Of a stretch of 64,000 nucleotides of DNA, positions 1 to 12,091 are shown in pieces (within the stretch, counting starts at the first letter, position 1; every line of letters begins with the position of its first letter). The translations under genes were made by a program, and so were the position numbers. Under the pieces are notes generated by a model, which did no database searches, was not told the DNA's origin, and worked only from the letters and a program-made list of their open reading frames with translations. Origin of the DNA: Endomychus coccineus (lineage: Eukaryota; Arthropoda; Insecta; Coleoptera; Endomychidae); assembly GCA_958510875.1 (NCBI GenBank), contig OY294070.1:8184001-8248000 (forward strand), in the 5' to 3' direction.

Positions 1-456
1 ATGCAGAACGCAAATATAAAAATATTTTAACTGATAAAAGATATTCTTTTTTAACTGAAAATTTTGAAAAACATATAATAAATTCCTTCCATAAGTGTGA
101 CGGAATAAATTTGATTTTTTAATTTTATATGTTAAATTCTAGGTTGAATTGGACATTTTATTTTATCGTATGCAATTTAATGTAATATAAAAATGTGTTG
201 TAAAAAATGGCGTTTACTTCACATTTAATACGTTCTATTCTTCACAAAAATTAGTATTCACTTTTCTGTATTCGATAATTTCTATGGGGTGAAACGATTT
301 TTCATAATTCAACAAGAAAAATGGGGCGTATTAATTCTCACATTTTTCTATTATGTTCAAAAAATATGTTCATATTTTGAGCATTTTTAAGGAAATATAT
401 GCATATTTTCAATAAAGGCTAGCATAAAAATATACTTAAAAAAACTTTACTGCATA
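1..456. other. AT-rich sequence without a recognised gene
   Basis: No ORF of note and no motif I recognise. It lies beyond the last visible exon of the minus-strand F-box/LRR gene, so it may be intron or 3' flank of that gene. Confidence 0.4.
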
Positions 457-885
457 CAGGGTGTTCCATCTCAGACGAGCCACCCCGTATATTTCTTATC
501 CCATAGTGAGTGGAAAAATCTCCCAAAACACGTCGAATGATTTTGTTTCTATATTTGAGGCTTGAACGAGCAACCCCCTAATAGGGGCGCTTCAACCCCT
601 CAAAATTGAATGGGGGAGAGGGGTTGAGTGATACGTCATTTGAAAGGTCTTGGAAGCCTCTTTACAACGGTGTATGAAAAACGTAAATTTGATGAACCGT
701 TTTCGCCAAAAATTAATTTTGTTGCTCGAATGCGCCACCTTGAATATTTTGGTTATTTGTACAATGTACAAGCTCATTTTTATTAAGCCTTTTTTACAAA
801 CTTAAACAATCTTCAAAAAATCACATTCGTAAAAAAATTGAATTGTGTTGTCATGCTTACAATGAAAATATTAAATCAAGCGTGT

Positions 886-1997
886 TTAAATCAAATGTTC
901 AAATTGTCCCCCATTGACTTCCATACAATAATACAATCTTGACTGAAAACCGTCTCTAACATGGTTCAGCATAATTGGAGTTATTTGACAACACTCATTT
1001 ACAATTCGTTGGCGTAGTTCGTCCAAATTTTCAGGCTGAGTCACAAAAATCTTGGACTTAAGATGTCCCCACAAGAAGTCCAGAGGGTTCAGGTCAGGAG
1101 ATCGGGCAGGCCACTCCACAGGACCTCTTCTTCCAACCCAACGACCGGGGTATTGCAAATTGAGGTATTGGCAAACTGGTGCGGCGTAGTGAGGAGGAGC
1201 TCCGTCTTGTTGGATATGCAATTGTTGTTCAAGTAGTAGAGGATCGTTTTCTAATTGTTCAGTTATTAACGGATCAATCGCATTTTCCAACATTTCAAGA
1301 TAAATTTCGCCATTTAAATTACCAGGAATAAACAGAGGTCCAATTAGGTGGTCTCCCAAAATTCCTACCCAAACGTTTAGCTTTTCCCGATGTTGAGTGT
1401 GAGATTCTCGAAATACATGAGGATTTGTATCGCTCCAAATTCTACAGTTATGCCGGTTAACCACTCCATTAAGTAAAAAAGTGCATTCGTCAGAAAAGCA
1501 AATGTTGTACAAGAAATTTGGGTTATTGTTGATACGCTCGACCATAATTTCGCAAAACTCTTGCCTTCGATCCCAATCATCATCATTTAATTCCTGAATT
1601 AATTTAATTTTGTACGGATGGAACTTGTGCTTATGTAAAATTCTGAAAACGTTAGATTGGCTAATACATGAAGCTGCAGAAAGTTGTCGTACATATTGCG
1701 TGTTTGGCATAAGTTGGACATGTTCCAATACCGCCACAGCTGCTCCTTCATCATTAACAATTCTAATGGATGTCCTTTTTTATCCATTACTGAACCAGTC
1801 TCCACAAATTTTTAAATCAATTCCATTACGTACTTATGGCGAACGCTACGTTCAGGATGGTTTTCGTTAAATATCCTTGCAGCCGCTCGGGCATAATTTT
1901 GATTTTGGTAATAAAGGTTAACCAGCTCAACACGTTCTTGCAATGTGTACACCATATTTTTTGAAATTTCAAACAAATCAGCAAAGTAGTAACTCAA
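886..1997 (-). pseudogene. Tc1/mariner transposase, DD41D type, frameshifted
   Basis: The main open frame (886-1737, 283 codons) carries the DDE/D catalytic domain: SDEC holds the first Asp, QDGAPPH the second, and RSPDLNPLDFLWG the third. There are 41 residues between the second Asp and the last Asp of PLD, so the spacing is DD41D rather than the DD34D/E of classic mariner/Tc1. The N-terminal helix-turn-helix part is in a different frame (1812-1997, with QERVELVNLYY). Frameshifts between 1738 and 1811 separate the halves. Related to the transposases at 6845-7618 and 39309-40303. Non-functional as it stands. Confidence 0.85.
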
Positions 1998-2549
1998 CAG
2001 ATTGATTAAAATCTTGAAATGATCGAAGAAACGTTAAAACCATATAAACACCTTCTAAGAACAAAAATGAAGGCAACATAAGGAAATGTTTTGCTGTTTT
2101 TTTATTTATTAGTTTGAGAAAATGTATTATTGTATGGAAGTCAATGGAGGACAATTTGAAAATTTGATTTGAACATGCTTGATTTAATATTTTCATTGTA
2201 AGCATGACAACACAATTCAATTTTTTTAAGAATGTGATTTTTTGAAGATTGTTTAGGTTTGTAAAAGAGGCTTAATAAAAATGAGCTTGTACATTGTACA
2301 AATAACCAAAATATTCAAGGTGGCGCATTCGAGCAACAAAATTAATTTTTGGCGAAAACGGTTTATCAAATTTACGTTTTTCATACACCGTTGTAAAGAG
2401 GCATCCAAGACCTTTCAAATGACGTATCACTCAACCCCTCTCCCCTATTCAATTTTGAGGGGTTGAAGCGCCCCCTATTAGGGGGTTGCTCGTTCAAGCC
2501 TCAAATATACGTCAAAAGATGTCCTCCAAACCAAATCATTCGACGTGTT

Positions 2550-3179
2550 TGTTAAAGATCGCCAATCTTTAGGTTAATATTATATCATTTTATTATTATT
2601 ACTATTATTCCTTTATCAATCAGCATTCACTTATTCATGTATATTTATTTGTTACGTTGTACATTTGCAACTCTTATTTGTCACAATAACAACCCTAGTA
2701 CCTGGTTATTCGATAATCTTATTCATCTGTTCAGGAATGTACATTAGATATAGAACTGCCAAATGTTTCAAAGCAATATTGAAAATATCTCATTTATATA
2801 ATTCGGAAGAATGCAAATTGTTTATAATAGGTATTTCCAACATCTGTCTGACTACTTTGTTCACGATCACGAACATTCGAGAAACCCCTACCCTGAAGGG
2901 AGAAGAGAGGTCTAGGTAGTTGAAGTTGAGGCGACATTATCGAATTCACTTAAAAACTTACAACTGAACGTACATCATCTATATTAACATCATCATATCA
3001 TTAACATCAACATTATACACCAAACTTGTACATATTGTAAATATAGTATTATTTTAATTTACATCGAGTTTGAATCAATTTCACCGTATACATCCGAACA
3101 TCATCATTCATCACATAACAAGAAGTATATAAGTTGATAAGCAGATTTACAACCTGCAGTGTTTTATCAATTTAAAACA
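2550..3179. repeat. Solo LTR inserted in the transposon's right TIR
   Basis: The right arm of the surrounding transposon is interrupted by 630 bp that start TGTTAAAGATCG and end TTTAAAACA (TG...CA ends). They are flanked by a perfect 5-bp direct repeat GTGTT (2545-2549 and 3180-3184). Removing the segment plus one GTGTT restores the arm to match the left arm near 505-540, which serves as the empty site. A TATA-like run (TATATAAG) lies near the 3' end. There is no internal coding region, so this is a recombination product of an LTR retrotransposon; the 5-bp duplication fits several LTR groups. It is unrelated to the Gypsy LTRs at 22000 and 28401. Confidence 0.85.
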
Positions 3180-3502
3180 GTGTTTCGGAAGATTTTCCAC
3201 TCACTATGGGATAAGTAATATACGGGGTGGCTCGTCTGAGATGGAACATCCTGTATATTCCGCGCATTAAGTATAAGTATTAGCAAAGCAATTATAATTT
3301 TATATTATCATTCACGCTTCTTTTGATTCCAAGTTTAACGTTAATTTACTTCTTATGAAGATCGAGAAATCGAAAACACAAAGTGTACACTTACTTTCAA
3401 GCATTTGTTTTGTTAATCTAAATCTGAAACAACGTGTGAAGAGATAATACAAAATAAAACAACAGAAAATATATCGATCGCAGGTAAATAAGCAAAACTC
3501 AC

Positions 3503-6500
3503 GATTTTCGACGGTAGAAAAACCACAACGACATCTCTGATAAGGATCCCGGAAGAGCACACTCTGAGGAAAGTCGTAGCTACTGCCGTCTCCGTCAGTC
3601 CTGGTAAATTCTATGGTACCCAAATCGCTTATCATATCGCTGGTGTCTTTCGATTTAACACTTGTGAACGTAACGGCCGGAATAGGGCGTTTGGTTTCCG
3701 CCCCTCGCATTATTTCCGACTTCCTGTTCTGACAATCGATCACGTACGAGCTGTTCATATTCTGATAATAGACGGCTATGAGACTCGGCGACTTGTACAT
3801 CGCTTTCAGGAATATATTTCCCAGTCCTGGTACATCATAACAATAATAATGAAGTTTATTTTCAAGAATGGAATAATAAAAACAAACATGAAATTGTTGT
3901 AAAAATTCGTAAAAAATTATTTTATTTCATCAACTGAAATGAAACTTGAATATTGATTGATTCTTGAACAATGAAGCAATTGGCATGTAATTTTATATAA
4001 ACAAAAATTAAACTATATTGAAACCTTTCTGGAGTCTGGATTTAAATCCTTTGCAGAATACAAAGTGTGCTATTAGTGTGATGGATATTCAAAATGAATT
4101 ACAGAATCATATCATAATTATTATAGTAGGCAACTATTAAGAATATTAAAGTTATTAAGTTATAAATTATATAATTATAAAAAAATACATGTATCTTAAT
4201 AATAAATGAATAAATATAACTTTTTTCTTGGAAGGATGCCATGTTTTTTTACAGCCTGTATTAGCATCATGAAGACTGTATTGAAACAAATTCTCATATA
4301 AATCTGCAACTGTTTTGAACAATTATCTCAAACACTATTGATAACAAAAATAATCACCCTTATCCATTAAAAATACTATTAAAGTACGGAGATATTTGTC
4401 TGTACTGTGTTTTAAGAATGATAAACTTTCTTGAGAAATGGCGTGACCTGTTTTCAAAATATCTTCGGCTAGTTTGACCCATATAGCGTTTTGAACACGA
4501 CTCACAATTGATTTTGTAAATGCCCGATTTGTCGAAATCGGAAATTTTATTTAGGTGTTGCCTAAACGGTGTTTTAGCTTGTTCTTCCATCTATAAACTG
4601 GTTATATATATTAATTACTGAAGAATGATAAGTGAAACTTTTGAATTTCATTGAAGTATTTAAAGGTAATGGCTCTAATATGGTTAGTTGGCTCCTTTTT
4701 TATTTAGAAATTAAATTATTGATCAAAGATTTGTTGTAACCATTGTCCAACGGAATTTGCTGAAGTTCCTCAACTTCGTTGTTATAATTTTGCTGGTTCG
4801 AAGGGACGTTCAATAATCTATGAACTAGACTATTAAACGGAGCTATTTTATATCTAAATGGTGTAACTGAATCCACCGGGGTAAATCTATATGTTTGACC
4901 AAAGAAGAAACTAATCCTGTGAATCATCTCAACAACTAACGCTTTGTAAATTAAAAAAAGAGATGGACAATGACAATGAGTGTTTTCCTTGATTTAAAAA
5001 GGAGCTTTTGAGACCATTGATCGTAAAATATTATTAAAAAAAATATCAACCTGAATAACTATCTCAGGAGTCGTTGTCAAAGAGTTCGTATGTATCACCA
5101 GAGGTGTCTATTAAAGTGGGAGTTCCTCAAGGAAATGTCATAGGCCCCTTACTTTTCATTTTATATTTAAATGATATCGAACTATTTATTGACTGTGAAT
5201 TTATCAATCTTTTTGTCGAGGACACGTTATTAGCATGTAGTGATAGAAATTTAGATGAAGCAATTAAAAAAATGAATTCAATGTTGGAAGAAGTTCAAGA
5301 TTATTTATCGTTAAATAAACTCAAACTCAATGTTCCGAAAACTAAAGGAATGATTTTAACATCTAAACACAAATATAAAGCTCTAAATATCAATAATATA
5401 AATTTGATCATAAATAATGAAAGAATTGAAATAGTGTCAACATTCAAATATTTAGGTTTCCACTTAGATAATGTTCTGTCATTTGAAAATCATTTTGAGT
5501 ATATTTTCAGAAAAATACAGAAGATATTATTCTTCTTTTCTAGAATTTCTCAAACGCTATCAATGGAAACTAAAATAACGGTGTACAACACAATAATACA
5601 ACCACATTTTGATTATAGTGCATCAGTATTATTTTCGTGGGACCTAAATAAAGTAAATCAGCTACAGAAACTGCAATATCGTGGTATGAGAATCATTTTA
5701 AAAGTGAATCGATATACATCTATTGTTTGTATGTCTAATACATTACAATGGTTCACTGTCTCGCAGAGAATTTACTACCTCGCTATGGTTTTCATCTTCA
5801 AAATTCTGAACAATCTACCTCCATCTTATTTCCAAATGTTTTTGGTTTTTCGACGAGATGTCCATCTGTACCTAACTAGAAATTGTGATGATTTTCATAT
5901 CTCTAGAACAAAACGCAAGAGCACCATAAGTTCTCTGTTTTTCAAGGGTTTCCAGGAGTTTGATCAATTACCTTTTGTAATAAAAAACAGTTCCACTCTC
6001 TCTGCTTTTAAAAAAACTATCAAATCTCTCATAAAAAACTAAGGAAGTTAACAATTTTTGTCTTATCAACTAGTCATTGTTATATATTTGTACATATTAT
6101 GTTGATTAGTATTTTCTTTTTTTTTAGTTTTATTTAAATTGATAGTTTTTTTTTTCATGGATGTAATATTTGAACTACCTATGTACAGGTGTCCCATTTT
6201 GGGTACTTTTGCGGGGTATCTCCTTTATTTTTAAAGATAGAGAGTTGCGGTTTTCGCGTCACTGTGCTACTTTTTCGTAAAACTCAAGATGCCGTCAACA
6301 TAATTTTCATAGCCCTTTTAGTTTTTAAGATACAGGGCATTTCTGAAAATGTTGCATTTTGTGACCCCCCCTCGTATCTCCGTTATCCTTCAACTTATCG
6401 AAAAGGTAAAATAACATTCTAATAGATTTTTTTCCGTAGAATGCAGTGGTGTAGATAACTTTTGTTGCATATTTACTGTTTTTGAGTTATAAAGTAAACT

Positions 6501-9500
6501 TATGTTTTTTTAAATGGAACATCCTGTATATTCATAGACTATAAAATTTGTCTTTTTTTTACCTTTTCAAAAATATATGATAGTATAAACTTTTTTTCAG
6601 AAACACGCAAATAATTGACAATTTTCAGAAAATTAAATACATATTTTAATAGTAGGCTATGGATAACAATAATAAACAAGTGCAAGTTACATATTACTAA
6701 CAAATAATTGGATACCTTGTATATAGGTATCTATTAAAAAAAATTCCCATAGATCTTTTTCTAACAGTAAGTTTGTAACAACAGTTTTGTGGCGTAAAGT
6801 GACAATATAACAAAAACACAAAAAAATAACATTATTAAAAAAAATTAAATGTGATGTTCAAATTGACCACCATTTTCTCTAATGCAAAATTGGCACATCT
6901 TTGAGATTCTTTGAATAGCGTTCAAAAGAACCATTGTTCTCATTCGCAGATTTCGAAAAGCTAAATGAATTGCCTCTCGAAGTTTTGCAATGCCGTCATA
7001 TCGAGTTTTATATACTTCATTTTGTATATAACCCCATAAAAAAAAATCTAAAATTGAGAGATCTGGTGATCGTGGAGGCCATCTAACAGGTCCGTTGGTA
7101 CCTATCCATCTTTGAGGAAAGTTATTATTAAGAAAGGCCCTTAAGAGCCTAGAGTTATGACTTGGGGCACCATCTTGCTGTAGGTAAACAGCATTATACT
7201 GGGCTAATGGAATGTTTTCGAGCAGTTCTGGAATAACTTCCTCAAGAATTTCTAGGTATCTACGTGCTGTAAGACCTCCTTCAAAAATCCTATAAACTAT
7301 ATGTCTACCCAAAATAAAACATGAAACCTCAACTCCAAAGCGTCCTTGTTGTGCCCTTTCAAACATTAAATGCAGATTTTCACTACGCCAGTTCCTGGTA
7401 TTGTGACGATTGAAAATGCCAGCACTTGAAATAAAGCATTCGTCTGACCAGATAAGAAGTCTGCCAAATAAATCGTTAGCATCGATTTGTTGCAAATACC
7501 ACTGGCAAAACAGTGCCCGGCGCTCGGCATCGCCAGGATGCAAATGTTGTAGTATATTAAATTTGTATGGATGATACTTATATTTCTTCAAGATCCTCTG
7601 AGCGTTAGTTTTTGGCACACCAATTTCCTTTTAAATTTTTCTACATGAGGACGAAGATGTTGCTTCTATATATCCTAAAGTATCTATCTCTTTTCTTTCC
7701 CTGTTCTCTTTGTTGTATGTTTTAGGGCGCGGGTGAACAAATGATCCGTGCTCAACTAAATTTGCTTTTAAACGGGCAAATATCCCAAAAAACGGTTGCC
7801 TTCTTTCTGGATATCTAACAAGCAAAAATTTAAATGATAATAGAGATTTTCATAGCCATAATAGATTTGATGTTTATTTCTGTTTCTTGTCATAAACAAT
7901 ATCAATGGCCTACAATTAAAATATGTATTTAATTTCTGAAAATCGTCAGATATTTGCGTGTTTCTGAAAAAAAGTTTATACTATCATATATTTTTGAAAA
8001 GGTAAAAAAAAGACAAATTTTATAGTCTATAAATATACAGGGTGTTCCATTTAAAAAAACATAAGTTTGCTATATAACTCAAAAACAGTAAATATGTAAC
8101 AAAAGTTATCTACACCACTGCATTCTACGGAAAAAAAACTATTAGAATGTTATTTTACCTTTTCGATAAGTTGAAGGATAACAGAGATACGAGGGGGGTC
8201 ACAAAATGCAACATTTTCAGAAATGCCCTGTATCTTAAAAACTAAAAGGGCTATGAGAATTCTGTTGACGGCATCTTGAGTTTTACGAAAAAGTAGCACA
8301 GTGTCGCGAAAACCGCAACTCTCTATCTTTAAAAATAAAGGAGATACCCCGCAAAAGTACCCAAAATGGGACACCCTGTACGTGTTCATACTTATTTACT
8401 TATTTATAATTATGCAGTATTATGTTATTATTATTAGTAGTATATTTTATATGTATATTAGGATAGATCCTTTTAATAGTCTAGTTCATAGATTATTGAA
8501 CGTCCCTTTGAGCCAGCAAAATTATAATATTGAAGTTGATGAACTTCAGCAAATTGCGTTGGACAATGGTTACAACAAATCTTTGATCAATAATTTAATT
8601 TCTAAACAAAAAAGAAAATTGGAACATAGCCAACTAACAAAATTAGAGCCATTACCTTCAAATACTTCAATAAAATTCAAAAGTTTCACTTATCATTCTT
8701 AAGTAATAAATTCCATAGTTTGTTTTCTAAATTTTCAATACAACCAGTTTATAGATGAAAGAACAAGCTAAAATACCGTTTAGGCAACACTTTTGATAAA
8801 GTTTCCGATTTCGACAAATCCAGAATTTACAAAATCAATTGTGAGTCATGTTCAAAATGCTATGTGGGTCAAACTAGAAGGAACGTTTCAAGTCGTTATA
8901 AGAAACATTCTGCCCATATAAAAAAAAAAATAATGGTGAAAAATCAGCGGTAGCCGAACATATTTTGAATACAGGTCACACCATTTCTCAAGAAAGTTTA
9001 TCACTTTTAAAACAGTACGGACAAATATCTCAGTAATTTATTTGATGAAAATGTATAAACAAAAAAACAATTAATTACATTCCGATTTATCTCCAGCTGA
9101 GGATAACCCATTGTTTACATTATTTTCCCCAAATAGTATTTAAACATGAACGTTTTGATTTATAATTTAGTTTAGTAGCTGAAAGGTTCTAGGTACTTAT
9201 AATAGTACTTTTCTTGGATAAGGGTGATTATTTCTTATCAATAGTGTTACAATATATCCACAGTGTGAACAAGACTTCAACTATAAAGATATAGTTTATT
9301 GGTTATCTCAAAACGAGAAAAATACGCCTAAAATTTACAAAAAAATAGTTTTCACGATTTTTACTTTACTATGATAAAAAAACTAAAATTTACTTAAAAA
9401 ATACAAACGACATGAAAGACAGATTTATTTCACTAACCTGACAATCGCACATCAAGTACTTTTAATTTTTTGAATCCATGCCATGCTGCTATACTGAAAT

Positions 9501-11142
9501 AAGGGATCGAAGTCTCCAGGTAACATTTATATAACGACAATACCTCTAGAGCTGGATACTTCGAAACTGACATGATCACACTACTATCCACACAATCGCA
9601 TTCATCCAATAACAAAACCTGTAAATAGTATTGAAATCACCAACTAATAAAGTGTTTGAAAAATATTAAATTTCGTTTCGAACAATTATTCAAGTAATAC
9701 GATTTTATTATTTTGAATTATTTCATTATTTTTAATTTCATTAGCATTACTATAGATATTCTAAAAGCTCAGATTAACTTCTTTTATTTCCTTGCTTGTG
9801 TTAGAATATATCAGCCAAACAAAAGCAGAATTTTTTATTTTTTTCACTCAAATTTATTAAAAACTCCGTTTTATTTAATTTTTATCTACAAACGTGAATT
9901 ATACATTTCTGTTTAATTAAATATTCTTATTAACTACATCTTAGTTTTATGTTTTTTATTGTCTTTAGTTCTTATCCAAAGCAGGCTCATGAAACGGAAT
10001 GTTGCTAATTGTAGATTGAATCTGAAGAATGTGTTAATAGTAATTCTATTATTACGATTAGTTAACGTATATCAAGAAATTTTATTTAATTTAAATATAT
10101 AGCAATATCTAATAAAATAATTGTAAATTTTTTATTTGTTCAAACTTATGGAAAGCTACGTATGGAATATTCAAATCTGCTAAGATCATAATGAATAAAT
10201 AATGTTGAATATATTTTAATTTGAATACATGACAATTTTTTTGATTCTACAGTTTTCTTTCAATAACCATGTAAATAAATGTTTGTAATCATTTATCATG
10301 GTTAGTTGAGTGAAAATTTGGTGCTTATGTATTTTTGCTTTAGTAATGTTGTTAACTTACCCTCAAATTACACATATTATCACTAGATTTCTTGAAAAAT
10401 ATTCCACTTTCCATAAAAGTTGATTGTTTAAGACTCAGTTCTTCTAGTGTACTTGGAAAATTTATCATTTTAACCTATAAATTGAGTTAAGAAAAAATCA
10501 AAATACAAAAATTCATCAAAATAACATGTAGGTTCAATATTTTATATTCCTTCTATGAGAAATTCTTTTTCTTTTTTAACACATCCTCAAATTTGTTTCC
10601 CTAATAATATAAGATTGTAAACTCACCATACTTCCCCAAATTATTGTATTTTCTATTGCAAGAATTGTTAAATATTTGGCAGTATCTTTCATTACAATGA
10701 ATTCTGAAACAATGTTGTCTTCAGTAAAGTCTGAAGCTCTAACGCAAAACTTCTTGGTGTTCTTGTTAAATCTTTCTAAACAGAATTCTATTTTAGCTGG
10801 TGGATTTGGCTCTGTTCGAGCATCAATCTGTTTCCAAAGGTGGACATCAAGTACAAGTCTTTCCAGTCTCTTATTGACTCTAAAACCAAAATATTTATTC
10901 AATCACAATTCAAAATCTCTATTAACTGCACAACAAAAAGAGCAATTTTTTTCGCAAAATGCTACAAAACCTCAAGGTTAGGTTATCAGTAAATAGTTAC
11001 ATATTTTCCCTACAGTAATACTCAGATCTCCTTACCTACTCAGATTGTACAGTGACGAACTATCAACATACTGTAATAAACTATACAACAAACAATCTGA
11101 AAAGTCCATTAGATTCACTGTACATCCAGTACAATTATCCAT
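3503..11142 (-). CDS. F-box/LRR protein gene, 5' complete, 3' end not found
   Basis: Five exons join in consistent phase on the minus strand: 11142-11036 (ATG start, ends phase 2), 10879-10627, 10474-10361, 9618-9438 and 3826-3503. All have GT donors and AG acceptors. Exons 1-2 together form an F-box: LMDFSDCLLYSLLQYV, then VNKRLERL and LWKQID. Exons 3-4 carry leucine-rich repeats (LEELSLKQS, LRVLLLDEC, LEVLSLYKC, LKVLDVRLSG). Exon 5 (108 codons, phase 1 to phase 1) fits in phase and starts like the tail of an LRR; its Cys-containing end is unrecognised. Known F-box proteins bind Skp1 in SCF ubiquitin ligases and the LRRs choose the substrate; the substrate here is unknown. The 5.6 kb intron 4 is full of transposons. 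Exon 5 is the least certain, and the gene must continue below 3503. The start lies 950 bp from that of a divergent zinc-finger gene. Confidence 0.78.
3827..4249. other. AT-rich intronic sequence
   Basis: No ORF or repeat that I recognise. It lies in the proposed large intron of the F-box/LRR gene. Confidence 0.4.
4250..4935 (-). mobile_element. Penelope-like element fragment (family 1)
   Basis: On the minus strand, 4927-4700 encodes the end of a Penelope reverse transcriptase (FNSLVHRLLNVP, then DNGYNKSLINNLISK). 4590-4360 encodes a GIY-YIG endonuclease start (SGIYKINCESC, then MGQTSRR). The parts are in different frames and the upstream RT core is missing. The same RT-end motif recurs in the opposite orientation at 8460-8620, so two pieces of one family flank this TE cluster. 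Confidence 0.8.
4970..6042 (+). pseudogene. Non-LTR (Jockey-like) reverse transcriptase fragment
   Basis: The 322-codon frame 5074-6042 shows RT motifs: VGVPQGNVIGPLLFILYLNDI, followed by FVEDTLLACSDRNL at the position of the catalytic FADD box. The catalytic Ala-Asp-Asp is degraded to Val-Glu-Asp, so the enzyme would be dead. Upstream (4970-5073) the FLDLKRAF-type motif is visible but broken by stops. The thumb-like C-terminal part (FKYLGFHLDNVLSFENH) is intact. A related fragment lies at 61120-62505. Confidence 0.8.
6186..8378 (-). mobile_element. Tc1/mariner-type transposon with composite-looking arms (copy 2)
   Basis: The ends are CAGGTGTCCCATTTTGGG and CCCAAAATGGGACACCCTG, flanked by TA (6184-6185, 8379-8380). 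Each arm contains a 341-bp unit (6186-6526 and 8038-8378) that itself has a transposon-like end on its inner side (GGAACATCCTG and CAGGGTGTTCC) next to TA. Inside these, a second inverted repeat starts at 6529 and ends at 8035. The structure looks like two inverted MITEs flanking a transposase-bearing core. It sits in the 3' flank of the RT fragment. Confidence 0.85.
6845..7825 (-). pseudogene. DD41D transposase, broken near the N terminus
   Basis: The 257-codon frame 7618-6845 has the three catalytic blocks (WSDECF, QDGAPSH, RSPDLSILDFFLWG), with 41 residues between the last two Asp. The N-terminal part is in another frame (7825-7631, YPERRQPFFGIFARLKANLVEHGS); the break lies at 7619-7630. 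The catalytic region itself is open, so this is the best preserved of the three related transposases in the window. Confidence 0.8.
8455..9310 (+). mobile_element. Penelope-like element 3' fragment (family 1)
   Basis: 8463-8623 encodes the RT C-terminal stretch (FNSLVHRLLNVPLSQQNYN, DNGYNKSLINNLISK). 8755-9035 holds a degenerate GIY-YIG region (ESCSKCYVGQT-like, in broken frames). The tail 9190-9280 matches, in inverse orientation, the sequence around 31290-31370, so it is probably this family's terminal sequence. Confidence 0.7.
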
Positions 11143-12091
11143 CTCTGATGTAGGAAATTTGTATCAATCAACAAACTATTTGAGAAAGAATACCTATCAA
11201 ATGAACGGAAGTCTACAAGTTTTGAAAAAATACTTTATCTGTAACTTTACTGAGTATTTATCAGTTTTTGGTAGTCTGTAATATGCATTTAGAATATTCA
11301 TTTATATATACTGAAGTTCCTTCACTTTTGTAGATTCTCACAATCGTATTTAGGCATAAATGATTATCTTATGTTATCAAACTGTAACAAAACAAACCGA
11401 ACAAAAATAATTTTTCTAAATATTTCTTGATCTCAATGATTCAATTTCAATTTGCATTTGCAATACCTATGTTCTCTACTCTCATACATATAAAATTATC
11501 TATCTCTTCTCTATGTCTAATATTGACCAAACCAAAGATAAGTTTGTTGAAAACAGAATACTATATACTATTTATCAATAAGATTCTTGACCCAGTATGA
11601 ATTATATATACTATTTATCTTCTTTGGTCCAAACTATCGAAAAAAGCTTACATAGATAATTACTATGGAAATAATTTTTCATCATAGCATACAAAGAACC
11701 ATTATCTCAATGATTACTTGATTCTGTGTTAGAATCACAGAACATTGGAAATAATAGACAATCTAATATTAATACTAGGCTATAGAATAGCTAAGAACTA
11801 TTATTTCTATGATTATTTGATTCTGTGTTAGAGCCACAGAACATTGAAAATAATAGACAATCTAATATTGATACTAGACTATAGAATAAGATCAAAGAAG
11901 ACATTGAATAACTACCAACTAAACAAAGAACCAGGGTTATATAAGTTTACGTTTGTTCTATGTACAAAGTACAAATGAACTAATTTGATTTTATTGTTTA
12001 TCGTTGATTAACCGTGATGACAATTTACCGTTGTTTCAAATAAATAACTAATTATGTTTCATCGGTATATTATTAATATGCTCTATTAATA
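11143..12091. promoter_or_regulatory. Divergent intergenic region between F-box/LRR and ZAD genes
   Basis: This is 949 bp between two start codons that face away from each other, so it probably holds both promoters and 5' UTRs. No clear core promoter motif can be assigned. It contains a two-copy tandem repeat at 11701-11890. Confidence 0.5.
11701..11890. repeat. Tandem duplication, about 99-bp unit, two copies
   Basis: The copies start at 11701 and 11800. Both contain TTGATTCTGTGTTAGA, CACAGAACATTG and AATAATAGACAATCTAATATT with few differences. Confidence 0.8.

Larger units (their letters stand above)
457..3253 (-). mobile_element. Tc1/mariner-type DNA transposon with long TIRs (copy 1)
   Basis: The left end begins CAGGGTGTTCCATC and the right end finishes GATGGAACATCCTG. 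Both are flanked by TA (455-456 and 3254-3255), the target duplication of Tc1/mariner elements. The inverted arms are several hundred bases long (about 457-935 against 2127-3253) and run into the 3' end of the transposase gene. The right arm is split by a solo LTR (2550-3179). The transposase is broken, so this copy is probably immobile unless helped in trans. Two relatives with related termini lie at 6186-8378 and 38596-40920. Confidence 0.9.

Noticed and set aside
592..777. Minus-strand ORF identical to a plus-strand ORF at 2281-2466
   Set aside because: Both lie in the inverted arms of the first transposon; the shared protein is a by-product of the TIR, not a gene.
11045..11281. 78-codon plus-strand ORF
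   Set aside because: Overlaps, in antisense, the first exon of the F-box gene, which is supported by phase and domain content.
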